The notes: generated by a model from the sequence alone, not told the origin. Positions 46,649-56,347 are shown, numbered from the stretch's first letter. The stretch is 64,000 nt of DNA from Marinobacter sp. JH2 (GCF_004353225.1 NZ_CP037934.1:1178001-1242000); one strand, 5' to 3'. A program made the numbers and translations.

Positions 46649-47215
46649 TCAACCGCCCTGCCCGATTTTCCAGAAATTTCCCTGGCTCATCACACCAACA
46701 ACCGTAGCGCCGTCGATTTCTCGCTCTTCAGCAACCGCCACTAAATCGTAAAACGCACTGGTTTGCAGGCGCGCTTCAACCCCATGGCGCACGGATATGG
46801 TGGGTCTTGGCTCTTCGGAGTTCGGATAGCGTTCAACCTGCAAAACATGGTCGCTGCCAAGCTCAAGTATTTCACCCATATTCGTTGTTAGACTCAGGAC
46901 TTGGCTCTCACCTTCCCCCGTTACGGTTAGCGTGTGTGCCAGCAAGGGTGAATCTTCCACCTGAATGCGCCACTTTTCGACAGGCGTTACAAGGTAATAA
47001 TGACCGTCATTTTCCCGGCGTAAAATAGTCGAGAACAACTTCACAATGGCTTCCCGTTCGATCGGATTACCCTTGAAGATCCACCGACCATCACGGGTGA
47101 TTACCAAATCCATGTCACCGGAGAGCTCCGGGTGCCATTTATCCAGCGGTGGCAGGCTGCGCTCTTTCGAGTGCTCGCTAACAACCTTGGCAATGTCTTC
47201 TGGCTTTGCGCCCAC
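46649..47215 (-). CDS. DUF1285 family protein
   Basis: A 188-aa soluble protein with the family blocks PPLDKWHPELSGDMDLVITRDGRW, GNPIEREAIVKLFSTILRRE and YYLVTPVEKWRIQVED. Function unknown; structures in the family show two small beta domains. The GTG start follows AAGGAG. Confidence 0.88.
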   Translation of the reverse strand: MGAKPEDIAKVVSEHSKERSLPPLDKWHPELSGDMDLVITRDGRWIFKGNPIEREAIVKLFSTILRRENDGHYYLVTPVEKWRIQVEDSPLLAHTLTVTGEGESQVLSLTTNMGEILELGSDHVLQVERYPNSEEPRPTISVRHGVEARLQTSAFYDLVAVAEEREIDGATVVGVMSQGNFWKIGQGG

Positions 47216-47248
47216 GGACGAACTCCTTTTACTTGGAAGCGGGCAATA

Positions 47249-48145
47249 TCACAGGCCCCGCATAGACTCCGACCTTAAAGGCACGGCGCCCGGCTTGGTT
47301 ATGGCGAGATTCACTTGCTCCAACAAGCGCTGCTTGTCCTGCCCTAACGTGCCTTTTAGCACTAGATAGTTTGAAGCGTGATCGCTGCGGAAGGTAGTGT
47401 TCTCCAGCTCAAGATGCTCGAGGAACATACGGATTTCTTCAAACAATCCCTGTTGATCTAAAGGCTCAAAATCGTCGCCGAACCCTTCGCGGAAACGATC
47501 TTCGCCCTGCGGGAAGCTGACCACCAACGTGGACAGAAAATCCGGCTGGGTTTCGTTGCACAAAGTTGCGGTGTTAATGGCGTGCTGACGCGACAGAGTT
47601 TTGCCGCCAAGCCCGTTTAGCACCATGACCGAACTGGTTAAACCCGCTTGCTTGATTTTACCCAGTGCCGAACGGGTAGATTCCCAGGTTTCGCCCTTGT
47701 TGATCCGGCGAAGCACTTCATCATCGCCGGATTCCATGCCAACGTACAAAATACCCAATCCGGCTTCACGTAATGCTCTCAAATCCTCAACGGATTTCTT
47801 GGCAAGGTTGCGCGGCAAACAATAGCTGGATACCCGCTCAAGCCCCGGGAACGCTTCTTTCAGATCATGGAGAATTTCGAGAAGCCGTCGGGTAGGCAGC
47901 ACCATGGCATCGCCGTCGGCAAGAAACACCCGCGGAACGCTCCCAAATGCATTAGCCGCTTTTTCTATGTCGGCCCGAACATCCGCAGGCTTTCTGGCCC
48001 GGAATTTCTTTTGGGGCTGGGTATACATCTCGCAGAAGGTACACTGGTTCCACGAGCAGCCATTGGTGACCGGTAAGATGAGAGATTTTGCTTCGCTTGG
48101 AGGCCGAAAGACCGGCTCGATGTATTCAATCGGGAAACTGTACAT
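47249..48145 (-). CDS. Radical SAM protein
   Basis: 298 aa. The cluster motif is C-x4-C-x2-C (NGCSWNQCTFCEMY), the variant used by this uncharacterised branch rather than the classic C-x3-C-x2-C. Downstream are VFLADGDAMVLP and YVGMESGDDEVLRRINKGE, the SAM-binding segments. The substrate is unknown. It is followed on the same strand by the DUF1285 gene after 33 bases. Confidence 0.88.
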   Translation of the reverse strand: MYSFPIEYIEPVFRPPSEAKSLILPVTNGCSWNQCTFCEMYTQPQKKFRARKPADVRADIEKAANAFGSVPRVFLADGDAMVLPTRRLLEILHDLKEAFPGLERVSSYCLPRNLAKKSVEDLRALREAGLGILYVGMESGDDEVLRRINKGETWESTRSALGKIKQAGLTSSVMVLNGLGGKTLSRQHAINTATLCNETQPDFLSTLVVSFPQGEDRFREGFGDDFEPLDQQGLFEEIRMFLEHLELENTTFRSDHASNYLVLKGTLGQDKQRLLEQVNLAITKPGAVPLRSESMRGL

Positions 48146-48189
48146 AACGGCTCAGTAAGCTTAAGAAAGAAGGACGACAGGAAGAATAA

Positions 48190-48639
48190 TCAGGGCAAAA
48201 ACTGTGTTTTCAAGGTGGCACAGTCCGGCCCCACCACCGGCATGTCGAGCACAACCGCTTGCGCGGTCATAAACGGCATGCCATTGCGATGACCGTCCGA
48301 TAACAGGGTTGTAAGGCTGCCCACCAAGGGCATGTGAGATACCAACATCAACGGCGACGCTGTATTTTCGAGCAATGCATCCAGGCACCGTCCCGGATCA
48401 TCATCCGGTGTGATGAACGATTTCTCGCTGACAGGGACACTCAGTATGTCACCAACAATAGCCGCCGTCTGGCGAGCGCGGATGTATGGGCTACACCAAA
48501 TAACACTGGGCTTCGAATCGGATAGTGCGATTTGCTCCGCCACATTGGCAGCCTGCTTCCGTCCGACTTCAGTCAACTCCCGTTCGTGATCAAGGGAGTG
48601 CCTGCCTGCCTCACCGTGGCGCATGATGATCAGTTGCAT
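48190..48639 (-). CDS. sixA: Phosphohistidine phosphatase SixA
   Basis: A 149-aa histidine-phosphatase-fold protein. Catalytic IMRHGEAG (RHG), SPYIRARQTA and the second His in VSHMPLVGSL are all present. It removes phosphate from His-phosphotransfer domains. GAGGAG precedes the ATG; gpsA lies 27 bases upstream on the same strand. Confidence 0.93.
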   Translation of the reverse strand: MQLIIMRHGEAGRHSLDHERELTEVGRKQAANVAEQIALSDSKPSVIWCSPYIRARQTAAIVGDILSVPVSEKSFITPDDDPGRCLDALLENTASPLMLVSHMPLVGSLTTLLSDGHRNGMPFMTAQAVVLDMPVVGPDCATLKTQFLP

Positions 48640-48666
48640 AATACTCTCCTCGTCCAGCTTGCTGGA

Positions 48667-49728
48667 TTACTGAGCCACTGTACGAGGCAGAATGAATTCT
48701 ACATCCGAGTTTTGAACGGCATTCATCAGATTTTTGATAACGACCTCAATCGGAGCATCGTTGTATAGAATCTCGTACAACCCTCGTACCAGCGGCATGT
48801 GAATGCCAATCGCTTCGGATTTGTCTCTTACTAATTTGAGAGTATAGATGCCTTCGGCCACCTGCCCCAATTCCCCTGCTGCCTCGTCCAATTTTTTCCC
48901 GGTACCCACGGCGTAACCTACCCGGAAATTTCGGCTCTTGCTGGAGGTACAGGTCGCAATCAGATCGCCCACACCCGCCAGCCCCATAAAGGTCATGGGG
49001 TTGGCACCCAGACTCACCGCAAACCGGCTCATTTCCGCCAGCCCGCGAGTAATCAGCATGGCTTTGGCGTTTTCGCCAAGGTTTTGCGCAGATGCTAATC
49101 CCGCAACAATGGCATAGATGTTTTTCAGCGCGCCCGCCAGCTCGACTCCATAGACATCAACGTTGGCGTACACACGAAAATAGTCGCAACCGAGCAGTTC
49201 CTGAACCGCGTGGCGCACGGCTGGATCTTTCGCGGCAATAACCGTTGCGGTCAATTCGCGGTTAACGATCTCGCCCGCTAAGTTAGGCCCGCTCAGTACT
49301 CCGGACCGGCACCGCGGAATTTCTTCGAGCAATATTTCGCTCATCAGTTTGAAGCCTTGTTGCTCAATGCCTTTGGTCAGGCTCACAACAATCTGATCAT
49401 CTTTGAAAACACGTTTGTTGTCGCGGATTACCGAGCGGAACGCCTTTGAAGGAATTGCCACAAATACAACGTCTGCCCGATCAACGGCTTGGGCGAGATC
49501 GGTTGTAGGGAAAATCTCGCCTTCAAGAAGGATGTCGGGCATGTACCGCGCATTCATCCGCGTTGAGCGAATTTCCTCAACCTGCCCTTCATCGCGCATC
49601 CAAAAATGCACAGTATGACCATTTTCACCCAGTACCTTGGCCATTGCAGTTCCGAAACTGCCGCCACCCAGGACTGCAACGTTTTGCGATTTCGCCATAT
49701 CAGACTCCGGCGTTACGTTTTCTGGCAT
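48667..49728 (-). CDS. gpsA: Glycerol-3-phosphate dehydrogenase [NAD(P)+]
   Basis: Makes sn-glycerol-3-phosphate for phospholipids. NAD site VAVLGGGSFGTAMA, then VSLTKGIEQ, LSGPNLAGEI, catalytic region ELAGALKNIYAIVAGLA, and TCTSSKSRNFRVG. Start either at 49728 (353 aa) or, with a better GGAG site, at 49698 (343 aa). Confidence 0.95.
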   Translation of the reverse strand: MPENVTPESDMAKSQNVAVLGGGSFGTAMAKVLGENGHTVHFWMRDEGQVEEIRSTRMNARYMPDILLEGEIFPTTDLAQAVDRADVVFVAIPSKAFRSVIRDNKRVFKDDQIVVSLTKGIEQQGFKLMSEILLEEIPRCRSGVLSGPNLAGEIVNRELTATVIAAKDPAVRHAVQELLGCDYFRVYANVDVYGVELAGALKNIYAIVAGLASAQNLGENAKAMLITRGLAEMSRFAVSLGANPMTFMGLAGVGDLIATCTSSKSRNFRVGYAVGTGKKLDEAAGELGQVAEGIYTLKLVRDKSEAIGIHMPLVRGLYEILYNDAPIEVVIKNLMNAVQNSDVEFILPRTVAQ

Positions 49729-49778
49729 AGTGTTTCCGTAGGTTTGTGTTAGGCAAGACCCGGCGCTGGAGAATTGAA

Positions 49779-50279
49779 TCAGCCGGGCTCTTCACACTCA
49801 AGAGCTCTGACGAGGTTCTTGAACTCTTCCCGGTTTTTGCTGTTCATGCCCATCAACACTCTATGAGCGTCGAGCACCTTTTCGCGAACTTGTTGTTCGC
49901 TGGCTTTCAAGACAGGAATTTCTTCTAAATCTTCAATGCGGGAAGCAGGCTCGCGGACAATGATAAAAATCTTGTCGAAGCCCATAGACGAGATGATGCG
50001 GGTGACATCAGGATTGGTAGATATCAGAGTCGGAAGAAAGTGGCTTTGTTTGTAAGCCGCCAACGCAATCTTGGCAAGCAGCCCAAGCGTGGTGCTGTCG
50101 ACAATCTCCGTTTCCGTGAGATCGATCACCACCGTTTTGAATTCCGGGTCCCGGGTGATGGATTCGACGAGTTGGTCCAGCGTCGAACAAAGGTTCAGCC
50201 GGATTTCTCCAATAAACTTCAGGACGTAAATTCCCTGCTTATCTGCTTGCAGGATCTTATAACCAGCCATTTTTTTCAC
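49779..50279 (-). CDS. STAS-domain anti-sigma factor antagonist (HsbA-like)
   Basis: A 166-aa partner-switch protein. The STAS domain (about 10-110) contains VIDLTETEIVDSTTLGLLAK, with the Ser of the phosphorylation site. It is followed by a helical tail of about 50 residues. It lies next to a receiver-PP2C phosphatase, which would dephosphorylate it, as in the HsbR-HsbA system of Pseudomonas. The first codon is GTG at 50279 or ATG at 50270. Confidence 0.85.
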   Translation of the reverse strand: MKKMAGYKILQADKQGIYVLKFIGEIRLNLCSTLDQLVESITRDPEFKTVVIDLTETEIVDSTTLGLLAKIALAAYKQSHFLPTLISTNPDVTRIISSMGFDKIFIIVREPASRIEDLEEIPVLKASEQQVREKVLDAHRVLMGMNSKNREEFKNLVRALECEEPG

Positions 50280-50286
50280 AGTGCCA

Positions 50287-51495
50287 CTAAGTCGACGACG
50301 TTTGATCTGAGCCAGTTAACTGGTCAGTTACCGATACTATCGCTATATCGTCTGGCAGCTCCGAGATGCTATTTAATCCCAAGGCCTCGCTCAGCGATGC
50401 GATAGTGTGACTACCTCCTGATACGAGTTCAAGTAGCGTACGTTCCTTTTCATCCAGAGTTTTGTCTGGAATGACCTCTAGGAGGCCATCAGAAAACAGC
50501 AAAAGACGAAACGGACGATCGAGTTTTACCTGATATAAATCCCATTCGGGTTCATCAAATAATCCGACAGGCAGCCCGCTGCCTTCGAGAAATCGTGTCT
50601 CTCCGTCTTCAAACGATAATATAGGCATCGGGAAATGGGCCCCCACTGCGTAGCTCAACGTTCGCTCGGACAAGGTGATAATGCCAACAAACACAGTGAC
50701 GTGCTTGCCTAGGCTCGTGTCCATCAGTTCTGAGTTAATACGTTCAAGAATACGCTGCGGATGCATAATGTCATCACTGGACTGCCGCCGCAGATTGCGC
50801 TTCAGTCGATTGGTCAGGTTTTTGAGCAATACAGTGACAAACGCAGAACTGGCACCGTGGCCGGAGACATCGGCGATGTACACCAGTACTTTGTCTTTGG
50901 ATAGCCGAATGTAATCCAGGAAGTCACCGCTCAGGTACAGAGACGGCTTGATGAGGTAGTCGGCATGCAGCCCGCAAATCTCCTGGTCGTGGTCGGGCAG
51001 CATTTTTAGCTGCACTTTCCGACCTGCGTTTTGGTCCGCTCGAAGTTCAGCAATACCACTACGGAGATCGACGTTCGCCTCCTCAAGCTCTTCCCGATAT
51101 AGCTTGTTAAGCCGATTTACCCGAATACGATCGAACAGCTTTTCGATGACATCGTCCAGGGCTTCTTTGCTGGTATGACATGGTTTGAGCACAACGTCCT
51201 CAGCGCCTGCGCGAAGTAGCTGTACCACCTCAGTACTGGAGGTACTGCCAGTATAAGCGACAACGGGTGTATAGCTGTCCGCGGCGTCCAGACGGCGGCT
51301 GAGGTCTTCAATCACGTCGGGGGCCAAGTCTGCAAAAATGACGTCGGGAATATCTTCAGTAAACAGACTGCGGGCCGCGCCAATATCCAGACAAACGCTC
51401 ACATAGAAGCCTCGGGCTTCCAGGTATCGTGACAGGTCTGAACGGGCCTGTTCATTGGCGTCAATAATTAAGATGCGCTCGGTGCGCGAGGTCAT
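50287..51495 (-). CDS. Response regulator with PP2C/SpoIIE phosphatase output (HsbR-like)
   Basis: 402 aa. Receiver domain 8-120 (ILIIDANEQ, acceptor Asp in VIFADLAPD, conserved Lys in VVLKP), a coiled-coil linker, and a SpoIIE-type PP2C domain (about 190-395) with the metal-binding SGDFLDYIRL, ADVSGHGASSA and LLFSDGLLEV. It lacks the C-terminal HATPase kinase domain found in Pseudomonas HsbR. The STAS gene follows after 7 bases. Confidence 0.9.
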   Translation of the reverse strand: MTSRTERILIIDANEQARSDLSRYLEARGFYVSVCLDIGAARSLFTEDIPDVIFADLAPDVIEDLSRRLDAADSYTPVVAYTGSTSSTEVVQLLRAGAEDVVLKPCHTSKEALDDVIEKLFDRIRVNRLNKLYREELEEANVDLRSGIAELRADQNAGRKVQLKMLPDHDQEICGLHADYLIKPSLYLSGDFLDYIRLSKDKVLVYIADVSGHGASSAFVTVLLKNLTNRLKRNLRRQSSDDIMHPQRILERINSELMDTSLGKHVTVFVGIITLSERTLSYAVGAHFPMPILSFEDGETRFLEGSGLPVGLFDEPEWDLYQVKLDRPFRLLLFSDGLLEVIPDKTLDEKERTLLELVSGGSHTIASLSEALGLNSISELPDDIAIVSVTDQLTGSDQTSST

Positions 51496-51560
51496 GTTAG
51501 TTGCCCTAAACTACCAGCGGTAAAAGAAAAACAGGCGTTATAAAGTCTATTCTGGCATGA

Positions 51561-51578
51561 CCTTGTGATATAACAAGG
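51561..51578. repeat. Inverted repeat upstream of the HD-domain gene
   Basis: CCTTGT-GATATA-ACAAGG, perfect arms, 32 bases before the ATG; an operator-like element of unknown meaning. Confidence 0.4.
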
Positions 51579-51609
51579 CCATACTGAATTTTTTGGGGGA
51601 TTTGTAACC

Positions 51610-53091
51610 ATGCGGCGTGCTGTCAACGACCTTCTGGGTGCCTACGACAAACTAATCATGGACCCTGTCCACGGCGGAATTCCGCTTTACCGCCACGAAA
51701 TTCAGGTTATTGACCACCCTCTTTTTCAGCGTTTACGCAATATCTGCCAAAACGACATCCTCAGTTTGGTGTTCCCGGGTGCCACCCACTCTCGTTTCCT
51801 GCACAGCATTGGTGTGATGCATGTAGGTACGCGCATGTTCCGCTCAATGATCGACGCCTATCTTAGGGAACGTCAGCTTAGCGAACAAACGGAACTGAGC
51901 CTGAATCAACTGGATGCCATTGACTACCTTGCCAAGATTATTCGCTTAGGCTGCCTGCTCCACGACAGCGGCCATTCCAGTTTTTCCCACCAGTTCACTC
52001 AGGCCCGTAAGATTCGGGAGCTAATGTCACGCCCCGAGCGGTTTCGAGAACTGTGGCGCGGCGAAGATTACAGTCGCTATCATCCCAAGGAGCCGGAAGA
52101 GTTGGAGCACGAGCATTACTCAGTGCGTGTCGCCCACGAAGTGCTTTCGTCAGTCGATCTTGACGCTGCTGGCCTGCACGCTGAAGACATCATCGGCATT
52201 ATGGAAACCACCCAGGTTACGCCGAGTGATACCTTCTGCCGCCACGCCCATACCTTCCTTGCTTTCATTGCGGGGGACCAGACATTGGCGGCATCCAACG
52301 GCGGGCAAGAAGTGCCGGAGATGGTGATGGGTTTGTTGTCGTCTATTGTGTCGGGTGAAATCGATGCAGACCGCGCCGACTATATGCTCCGGGATGGGTT
52401 CCACAGTTCCGTTACCATCGGGGGCTTTAACCTGGACCACTTGCTGAGCAACTTGCGGTTTGGCTGGGACGTTTCAGAACCGTGGATGGGTCTTGCCATT
52501 ACCCACAAAGGTTTGGGCGCCCTGGAGGATTTTGTTTACAGCCGCTACCAGATGTACCGCAAAGTGTACGGCCACAAAACGGCCCTTGGTTTTGACTGGC
52601 TCCTTCGAGAAGCCATTAACGAAGTGCTGGAAGATCCCGAAAGTTTCGAGTGGATTGATACCTGCCTCAGCGATATGAGCTTTTTTGCCGAGTTGACCGA
52701 TAGTTTCTTTTGGGAAGCATTTCGTAAAGTTGCCCGCAGGCAGCCCAAGAGTTACTCGTTTCTGATCGTCAATCGGGTCAAGCTAAAGCATTTGGATACG
52801 CGAGAGAACTTAAGCAAAGCAGAGGTCCAGAATCATAGTAACTGGCTGGCTGGCGAGCTGGGGTTAGCGACAGACGACGTGGTCACCTGCACCATGAAAG
52901 CCCGATTCTCCAATATCCAGGACAACTTCAACGGTATTAAAGTGCTCGAAAAAGCCCCGATTACCCGAAAACGTTCACTTAAAAAAATCACAGACGTGAG
53001 CGCCTTCTTCTCCAAGTTCGAAGACGGCACTATTATTCATTTTTATCGCCAGCCCGATGTTGCAGCAACAACACCGGACCTCACCCCATAA
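51610..53091 (+). CDS. HD-domain phosphohydrolase (dGTPase/SAMHD1-like)
   Basis: 493 aa. All HD metal ligands are visible: His in GATHSRFLHS, HD in CLLHDSGHSSFSHQ, and Asp in DADRADYMLRDG. The N-terminal MDPVHGGIPLYRHEIQVIDHPLFQRLRNI is typical of the SAMHD1/YdhJ branch of dNTP triphosphohydrolases. The C-terminal 170 residues are family-specific. Nucleotide hydrolysis is inferred. Confidence 0.9.
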   Translation: MRRAVNDLLGAYDKLIMDPVHGGIPLYRHEIQVIDHPLFQRLRNICQNDILSLVFPGATHSRFLHSIGVMHVGTRMFRSMIDAYLRERQLSEQTELSLNQLDAIDYLAKIIRLGCLLHDSGHSSFSHQFTQARKIRELMSRPERFRELWRGEDYSRYHPKEPEELEHEHYSVRVAHEVLSSVDLDAAGLHAEDIIGIMETTQVTPSDTFCRHAHTFLAFIAGDQTLAASNGGQEVPEMVMGLLSSIVSGEIDADRADYMLRDGFHSSVTIGGFNLDHLLSNLRFGWDVSEPWMGLAITHKGLGALEDFVYSRYQMYRKVYGHKTALGFDWLLREAINEVLEDPESFEWIDTCLSDMSFFAELTDSFFWEAFRKVARRQPKSYSFLIVNRVKLKHLDTRENLSKAEVQNHSNWLAGELGLATDDVVTCTMKARFSNIQDNFNGIKVLEKAPITRKRSLKKITDVSAFFSKFEDGTIIHFYRQPDVAATTPDLTP

Positions 53092-53104
53092 CCCCCTCTC
53101 CCGA

Positions 53105-54124
53105 TCATTCGCCAGCCTGCATGGCCTCTGCCAGTCGGTTGGCGCTTTCCCAAGCCCCTTCAACACGACCGCCCACAAGCCAATCACCGGCGACACCCAC
53201 ACCTTGCCCTTGATCCCACAAAAAACCAGGCTGGTCGGTAGAAGCCGAACGCGCATATAACCAGCGGTGTGCAACCGATTCCACGGGGGCTCCCGAAAAC
53301 CCAGTCAACCCTCTAAACGCCGTCAGTAATTCGTTAGTGACTGTTTCAGGTGTGGTATCCACGTTGGCTTTTGTCCACTCCGGGGTGGCATGAAGCACCC
53401 ACCACTGTCCCGAATCGTCTCGGCCCGGCTTTGATGAATTGTTTGCCACCCAATACAGCACGTCAGAATCCGGCCGCATCGCATCGAATGGGGCGCTCGG
53501 CGCTTTCAAGAAATGCACCGCAACGGCCCAACAAGGCAGTATGTCGCCGCCCGGCGCATGAATTTCACTTAGCAGCTGTGTCATTCCACTGGCCGCCAGC
53601 AGCTCCTGAGTCTGGGCAGGTGGCGCGGTTATCACCACTTGATCGAACTCTCCGAGCTCCTTCCCGTCAGTGCTAACTAATTGCCAGCGCGCGCCTGTTC
53701 GGGTGATTCGTTCAATTCGAACCTGAGCCGTCAGTTCCACGTGCTCGGACAGCCCACGAGTAATTGCGGTCATTCTCGGAATGCCCACGTAGCGGCTTTC
53801 GTCAGGAAACGGCTGCCAGCCTTCTTGCGCTTTTTGAAAACCAAACGTGCCTCGCCATGGCCCAAAGCGGTCCGGCCCAGCATAGTCTTCCAAGAATTTT
53901 AGAAAAGCTGGATTCCGGCTCGTGAAGTATTGAGCGCCCACGTCGACAGCGCCGTTAGCGACTCTTTTCGATGCCAAACGCCCACCCGGTCCTCGGCTTT
54001 TTTCAAACACCCTCACCTGATGGCCCGATCTGCCAAGCATGATGGCGGCAGTTAATCCCGCCAAGCCTGATCCGATGATCGCAATCTTGCGTATGCTAGA
54101 GGTATCTAAAGTTTCACTTTCCAT
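53105..54124 (-). CDS. FAD-dependent oxidoreductase (renalase-like)
   Basis: 339 aa. FAD Rossmann motif KIAIIGSGLAGLTAAIMLG, then the renalase-like EKSRGPGGRLASKR and DVGAQYFTSRNP; C-terminal GVGVAGDWLVGGRVEGAWESA. Substrate unknown. Its ATG lies only 8 bases from that of the divergent desaturase, so the control regions of the two must overlap each other's coding DNA. Confidence 0.9.
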   Translation of the reverse strand: MESETLDTSSIRKIAIIGSGLAGLTAAIMLGRSGHQVRVFEKSRGPGGRLASKRVANGAVDVGAQYFTSRNPAFLKFLEDYAGPDRFGPWRGTFGFQKAQEGWQPFPDESRYVGIPRMTAITRGLSEHVELTAQVRIERITRTGARWQLVSTDGKELGEFDQVVITAPPAQTQELLAASGMTQLLSEIHAPGGDILPCWAVAVHFLKAPSAPFDAMRPDSDVLYWVANNSSKPGRDDSGQWWVLHATPEWTKANVDTTPETVTNELLTAFRGLTGFSGAPVESVAHRWLYARSASTDQPGFLWDQGQGVGVAGDWLVGGRVEGAWESANRLAEAMQAGE

Positions 54125-54132
54125 GGCTGACT

Positions 54133-55095
54133 ATGACCCGAGTTAACGATTTGTTTACGAACATTCTAAGATGGTTCGACTCCGAAGCGGGATTGGATCA
54201 CCTCGACACTCAGTGCCGAGAATTCAACGTTATTCGGGTTCTACCCTTCATTGCTCTACACGCTGCGTGTCTGTTGGCACTTTACACAGGAACAAGCGCC
54301 TTTGCTGTCGGCTTTGCTATCGTATTTTTCCTGGTACGCATGTTCTCGATCACGGCCTTCTATCACAGATACTTTGCTCACAAATCCTTCAAAACCAGCC
54401 GCGCTGCACAATTTATTTTCGGCGTTCTAGGCGCCAGTTCTGCTCAGCGTGGCCCGCTTTGGTGGGCAGCACACCACCGTCACCACCATCAGCACTCTGA
54501 TCACCCGGAAGACCTTCACTCCCCGCACCAAGGCGGCTTTTGGTGGTCGCACATGGGCTGGTTCACCTGCGACGCGGGCTTTGTTATGGATGAGCGTCGA
54601 GTTAGGGATTGGCTGAAGTTTCCGGAACTTCGTTTTATCAATCGCTTTGACTCTTTAGTTCCTGCGGTCTTCGCTGTACTGATCTATTGTTCCGGGGAGG
54701 CATTAGCCATGTGGGCGCCAGAGCTGGGCACCAATGGTTTGCAACTGCTTGTCTGGGGCTTCTTTATTTCAACGGTCGCACTGTTCCACGCGACCGTGTC
54801 CATCAACTCGTTGTCGCATGTGTGGGGCAAACGCCGGTTCGACACGAATGACGACAGCCGCAATAACTTCTGGCTCGCGTTGCTGACGCTGGGTGAAGGT
54901 TGGCACAACAATCACCATCGTTGGCCACAGTCTGCGCGTCAGGGGTTTCGTTGGTACGAGATCGATATCACCTGGTACGGCCTGTGGTTGCTTTCCAAGC
55001 TCGGCATTATTTGGGACTTGGCGCCGATTCCGCCCCACATTGTAAAAGAAACACTGGCCACTGACCTAAACCGATCAAGGAAGCCTAAACAATGA
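54133..55095 (+). CDS. Acyl-CoA/fatty-acid desaturase
   Basis: A 320-aa membrane di-iron desaturase with all three His boxes: HRYFAHKSF, HHRHHHQHSDHPEDLHSP and GEGWHNNHHRWP, and four membrane segments. It introduces a double bond (probably delta-9) into saturated acyl chains. First of eight co-directional genes. Its TGA overlaps the next ATG (ATGA). Confidence 0.93.
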   Translation: MTRVNDLFTNILRWFDSEAGLDHLDTQCREFNVIRVLPFIALHAACLLALYTGTSAFAVGFAIVFFLVRMFSITAFYHRYFAHKSFKTSRAAQFIFGVLGASSAQRGPLWWAAHHRHHHQHSDHPEDLHSPHQGGFWWSHMGWFTCDAGFVMDERRVRDWLKFPELRFINRFDSLVPAVFAVLIYCSGEALAMWAPELGTNGLQLLVWGFFISTVALFHATVSINSLSHVWGKRRFDTNDDSRNNFWLALLTLGEGWHNNHHRWPQSARQGFRWYEIDITWYGLWLLSKLGIIWDLAPIPPHIVKETLATDLNRSRKPKQ

Positions 55096-55562
55096 TGCCC
55101 TCAGATAACGTTGTGGAAGTTGGCTCCAACGACCGGGCCATGCAGATAACGCTGAACGCCTTCTGCGGCCTTTACAACAAATTAGATAAAGGCCACTTGC
55201 ACGAATTGGCGGCGGTGTATGCTGAAGATATCGAATTTCAAGATCCATTTGGTCAGGTGATAGGGCTCGACGCACTAACCCAATACATGGCAAGCGCGTA
55301 TCAAAACGTCATCCGATGCCAGTTCCGTTTCGGTGACCCAGTCATACAGCACCCACGGTGTTGTATTCCCTGGGTTATGGAGCTAAGCCATAAACGCATC
55401 CAGCGCGGCAAACCTGTTTACGTTGAAGGCATGAGCCATTTACTCATCCGCAACGGAAAAGTTCATTCTCATCGGGATTATTTTGATGCCGGCGAACTGC
55501 TGTACGAACATTTGCCGGTGGTTGGAAGTGCCATACGCTGGGTTAAGAGGCACGCGGGATGA
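55092..55562 (+). CDS. SnoaL/NTF2-like family protein
   Basis: A 156-aa small alpha+beta cone protein: LNAFCGLYNKLDKGHLHELAAVY, EDIEFQDPFG, HLLIRNGKVHSHRDYFDAGELLYE. Such proteins are either small enzymes (isomerases, hydratases) or binding partners. Overlaps both neighbours by 4 bases, so it probably shares their pathway. Confidence 0.85.
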   Translation: MMPSDNVVEVGSNDRAMQITLNAFCGLYNKLDKGHLHELAAVYAEDIEFQDPFGQVIGLDALTQYMASAYQNVIRCQFRFGDPVIQHPRCCIPWVMELSHKRIQRGKPVYVEGMSHLLIRNGKVHSHRDYFDAGELLYEHLPVVGSAIRWVKRHAG

Positions 55563-56347
55563 GCAAACGTGTGCTGCCTGAATCCAACATCTGGCTGACA
55601 GGTGCGTCGTCTGGCATCGGCGAGGCGCTGGTTCATGAACTGGCCAACCATGGCCACAAACTTGTGGTTACTGGTCGCCGCGAAGAACCTCTGAATGAGC
55701 TGGCGGTTCATTGGCCCGCACAGATCCATACTGCCGTGGCCGATACCACCAATCGGTCGGAACTGTCCGCCCTCGCCGATTCGCTGAATCATTTTGGCGA
55801 CTTGGACATGGTTATTTTAAATGCGGGCACTTGCAAGTACCTGGAAGTGGCTGAATACGACAGTTCCATTATCGAGGCCAACCTCACCACCAACGTACTT
55901 GGCACCGCTCGTTGCCTAGATATAGCCCTACCCGCGCTGCGGGCCACCCGAGCCAAAGGCAAGCCGGCCAGTGTAGTGATTGTCAGCTCCTCCGCCTGGT
56001 GGTTTCCATTCAGCCGAGCCGAAGGCTATGGCGCGTCCAAAGCTGCCCTGACCTATTTTTCGCAATCTCTGCGAGCAGATTTGGCTGCGGAAGGCATCGA
56101 CGTCGTGGTGGTTTCCCCTGGTTTCGTAAAAACCCCCTTAACCGACCAAAACGATTTCGCAATGCCTTTTATGGTCAGCGCCAAAGAAGCCGCACTCCGT
56201 ATTCACCAGGGCCTCGCAAAAGGAAAGCGGGAAATCGCCTTTCCCCGGCGCTTCACTTGGACTTTGAAAGCACTCGGTTGCTTACCCCAGAGATTGATTG
56301 ACCGTATGGCCGCCTCGATGGCTCGAAAAACGGATAACCACCTTTGA
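55559..56347 (+). CDS. Short-chain dehydrogenase/reductase
   Basis: 262 aa, classical SDR: cofactor motif TGASSGIGEALV, NAG in VILNAGTCKY, catalytic Ser in VSSSAWWFPF, and YGASK (Y-x3-K), then VSPGFVKTPL. Probably NADP(H)-dependent (GRREE after strand 2). The C-terminal part resembles SDRs acting near membranes. Substrate unknown. Confidence 0.92.
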   Translation: MSKRVLPESNIWLTGASSGIGEALVHELANHGHKLVVTGRREEPLNELAVHWPAQIHTAVADTTNRSELSALADSLNHFGDLDMVILNAGTCKYLEVAEYDSSIIEANLTTNVLGTARCLDIALPALRATRAKGKPASVVIVSSSAWWFPFSRAEGYGASKAALTYFSQSLRADLAAEGIDVVVVSPGFVKTPLTDQNDFAMPFMVSAKEAALRIHQGLAKGKREIAFPRRFTWTLKALGCLPQRLIDRMAASMARKTDNHL

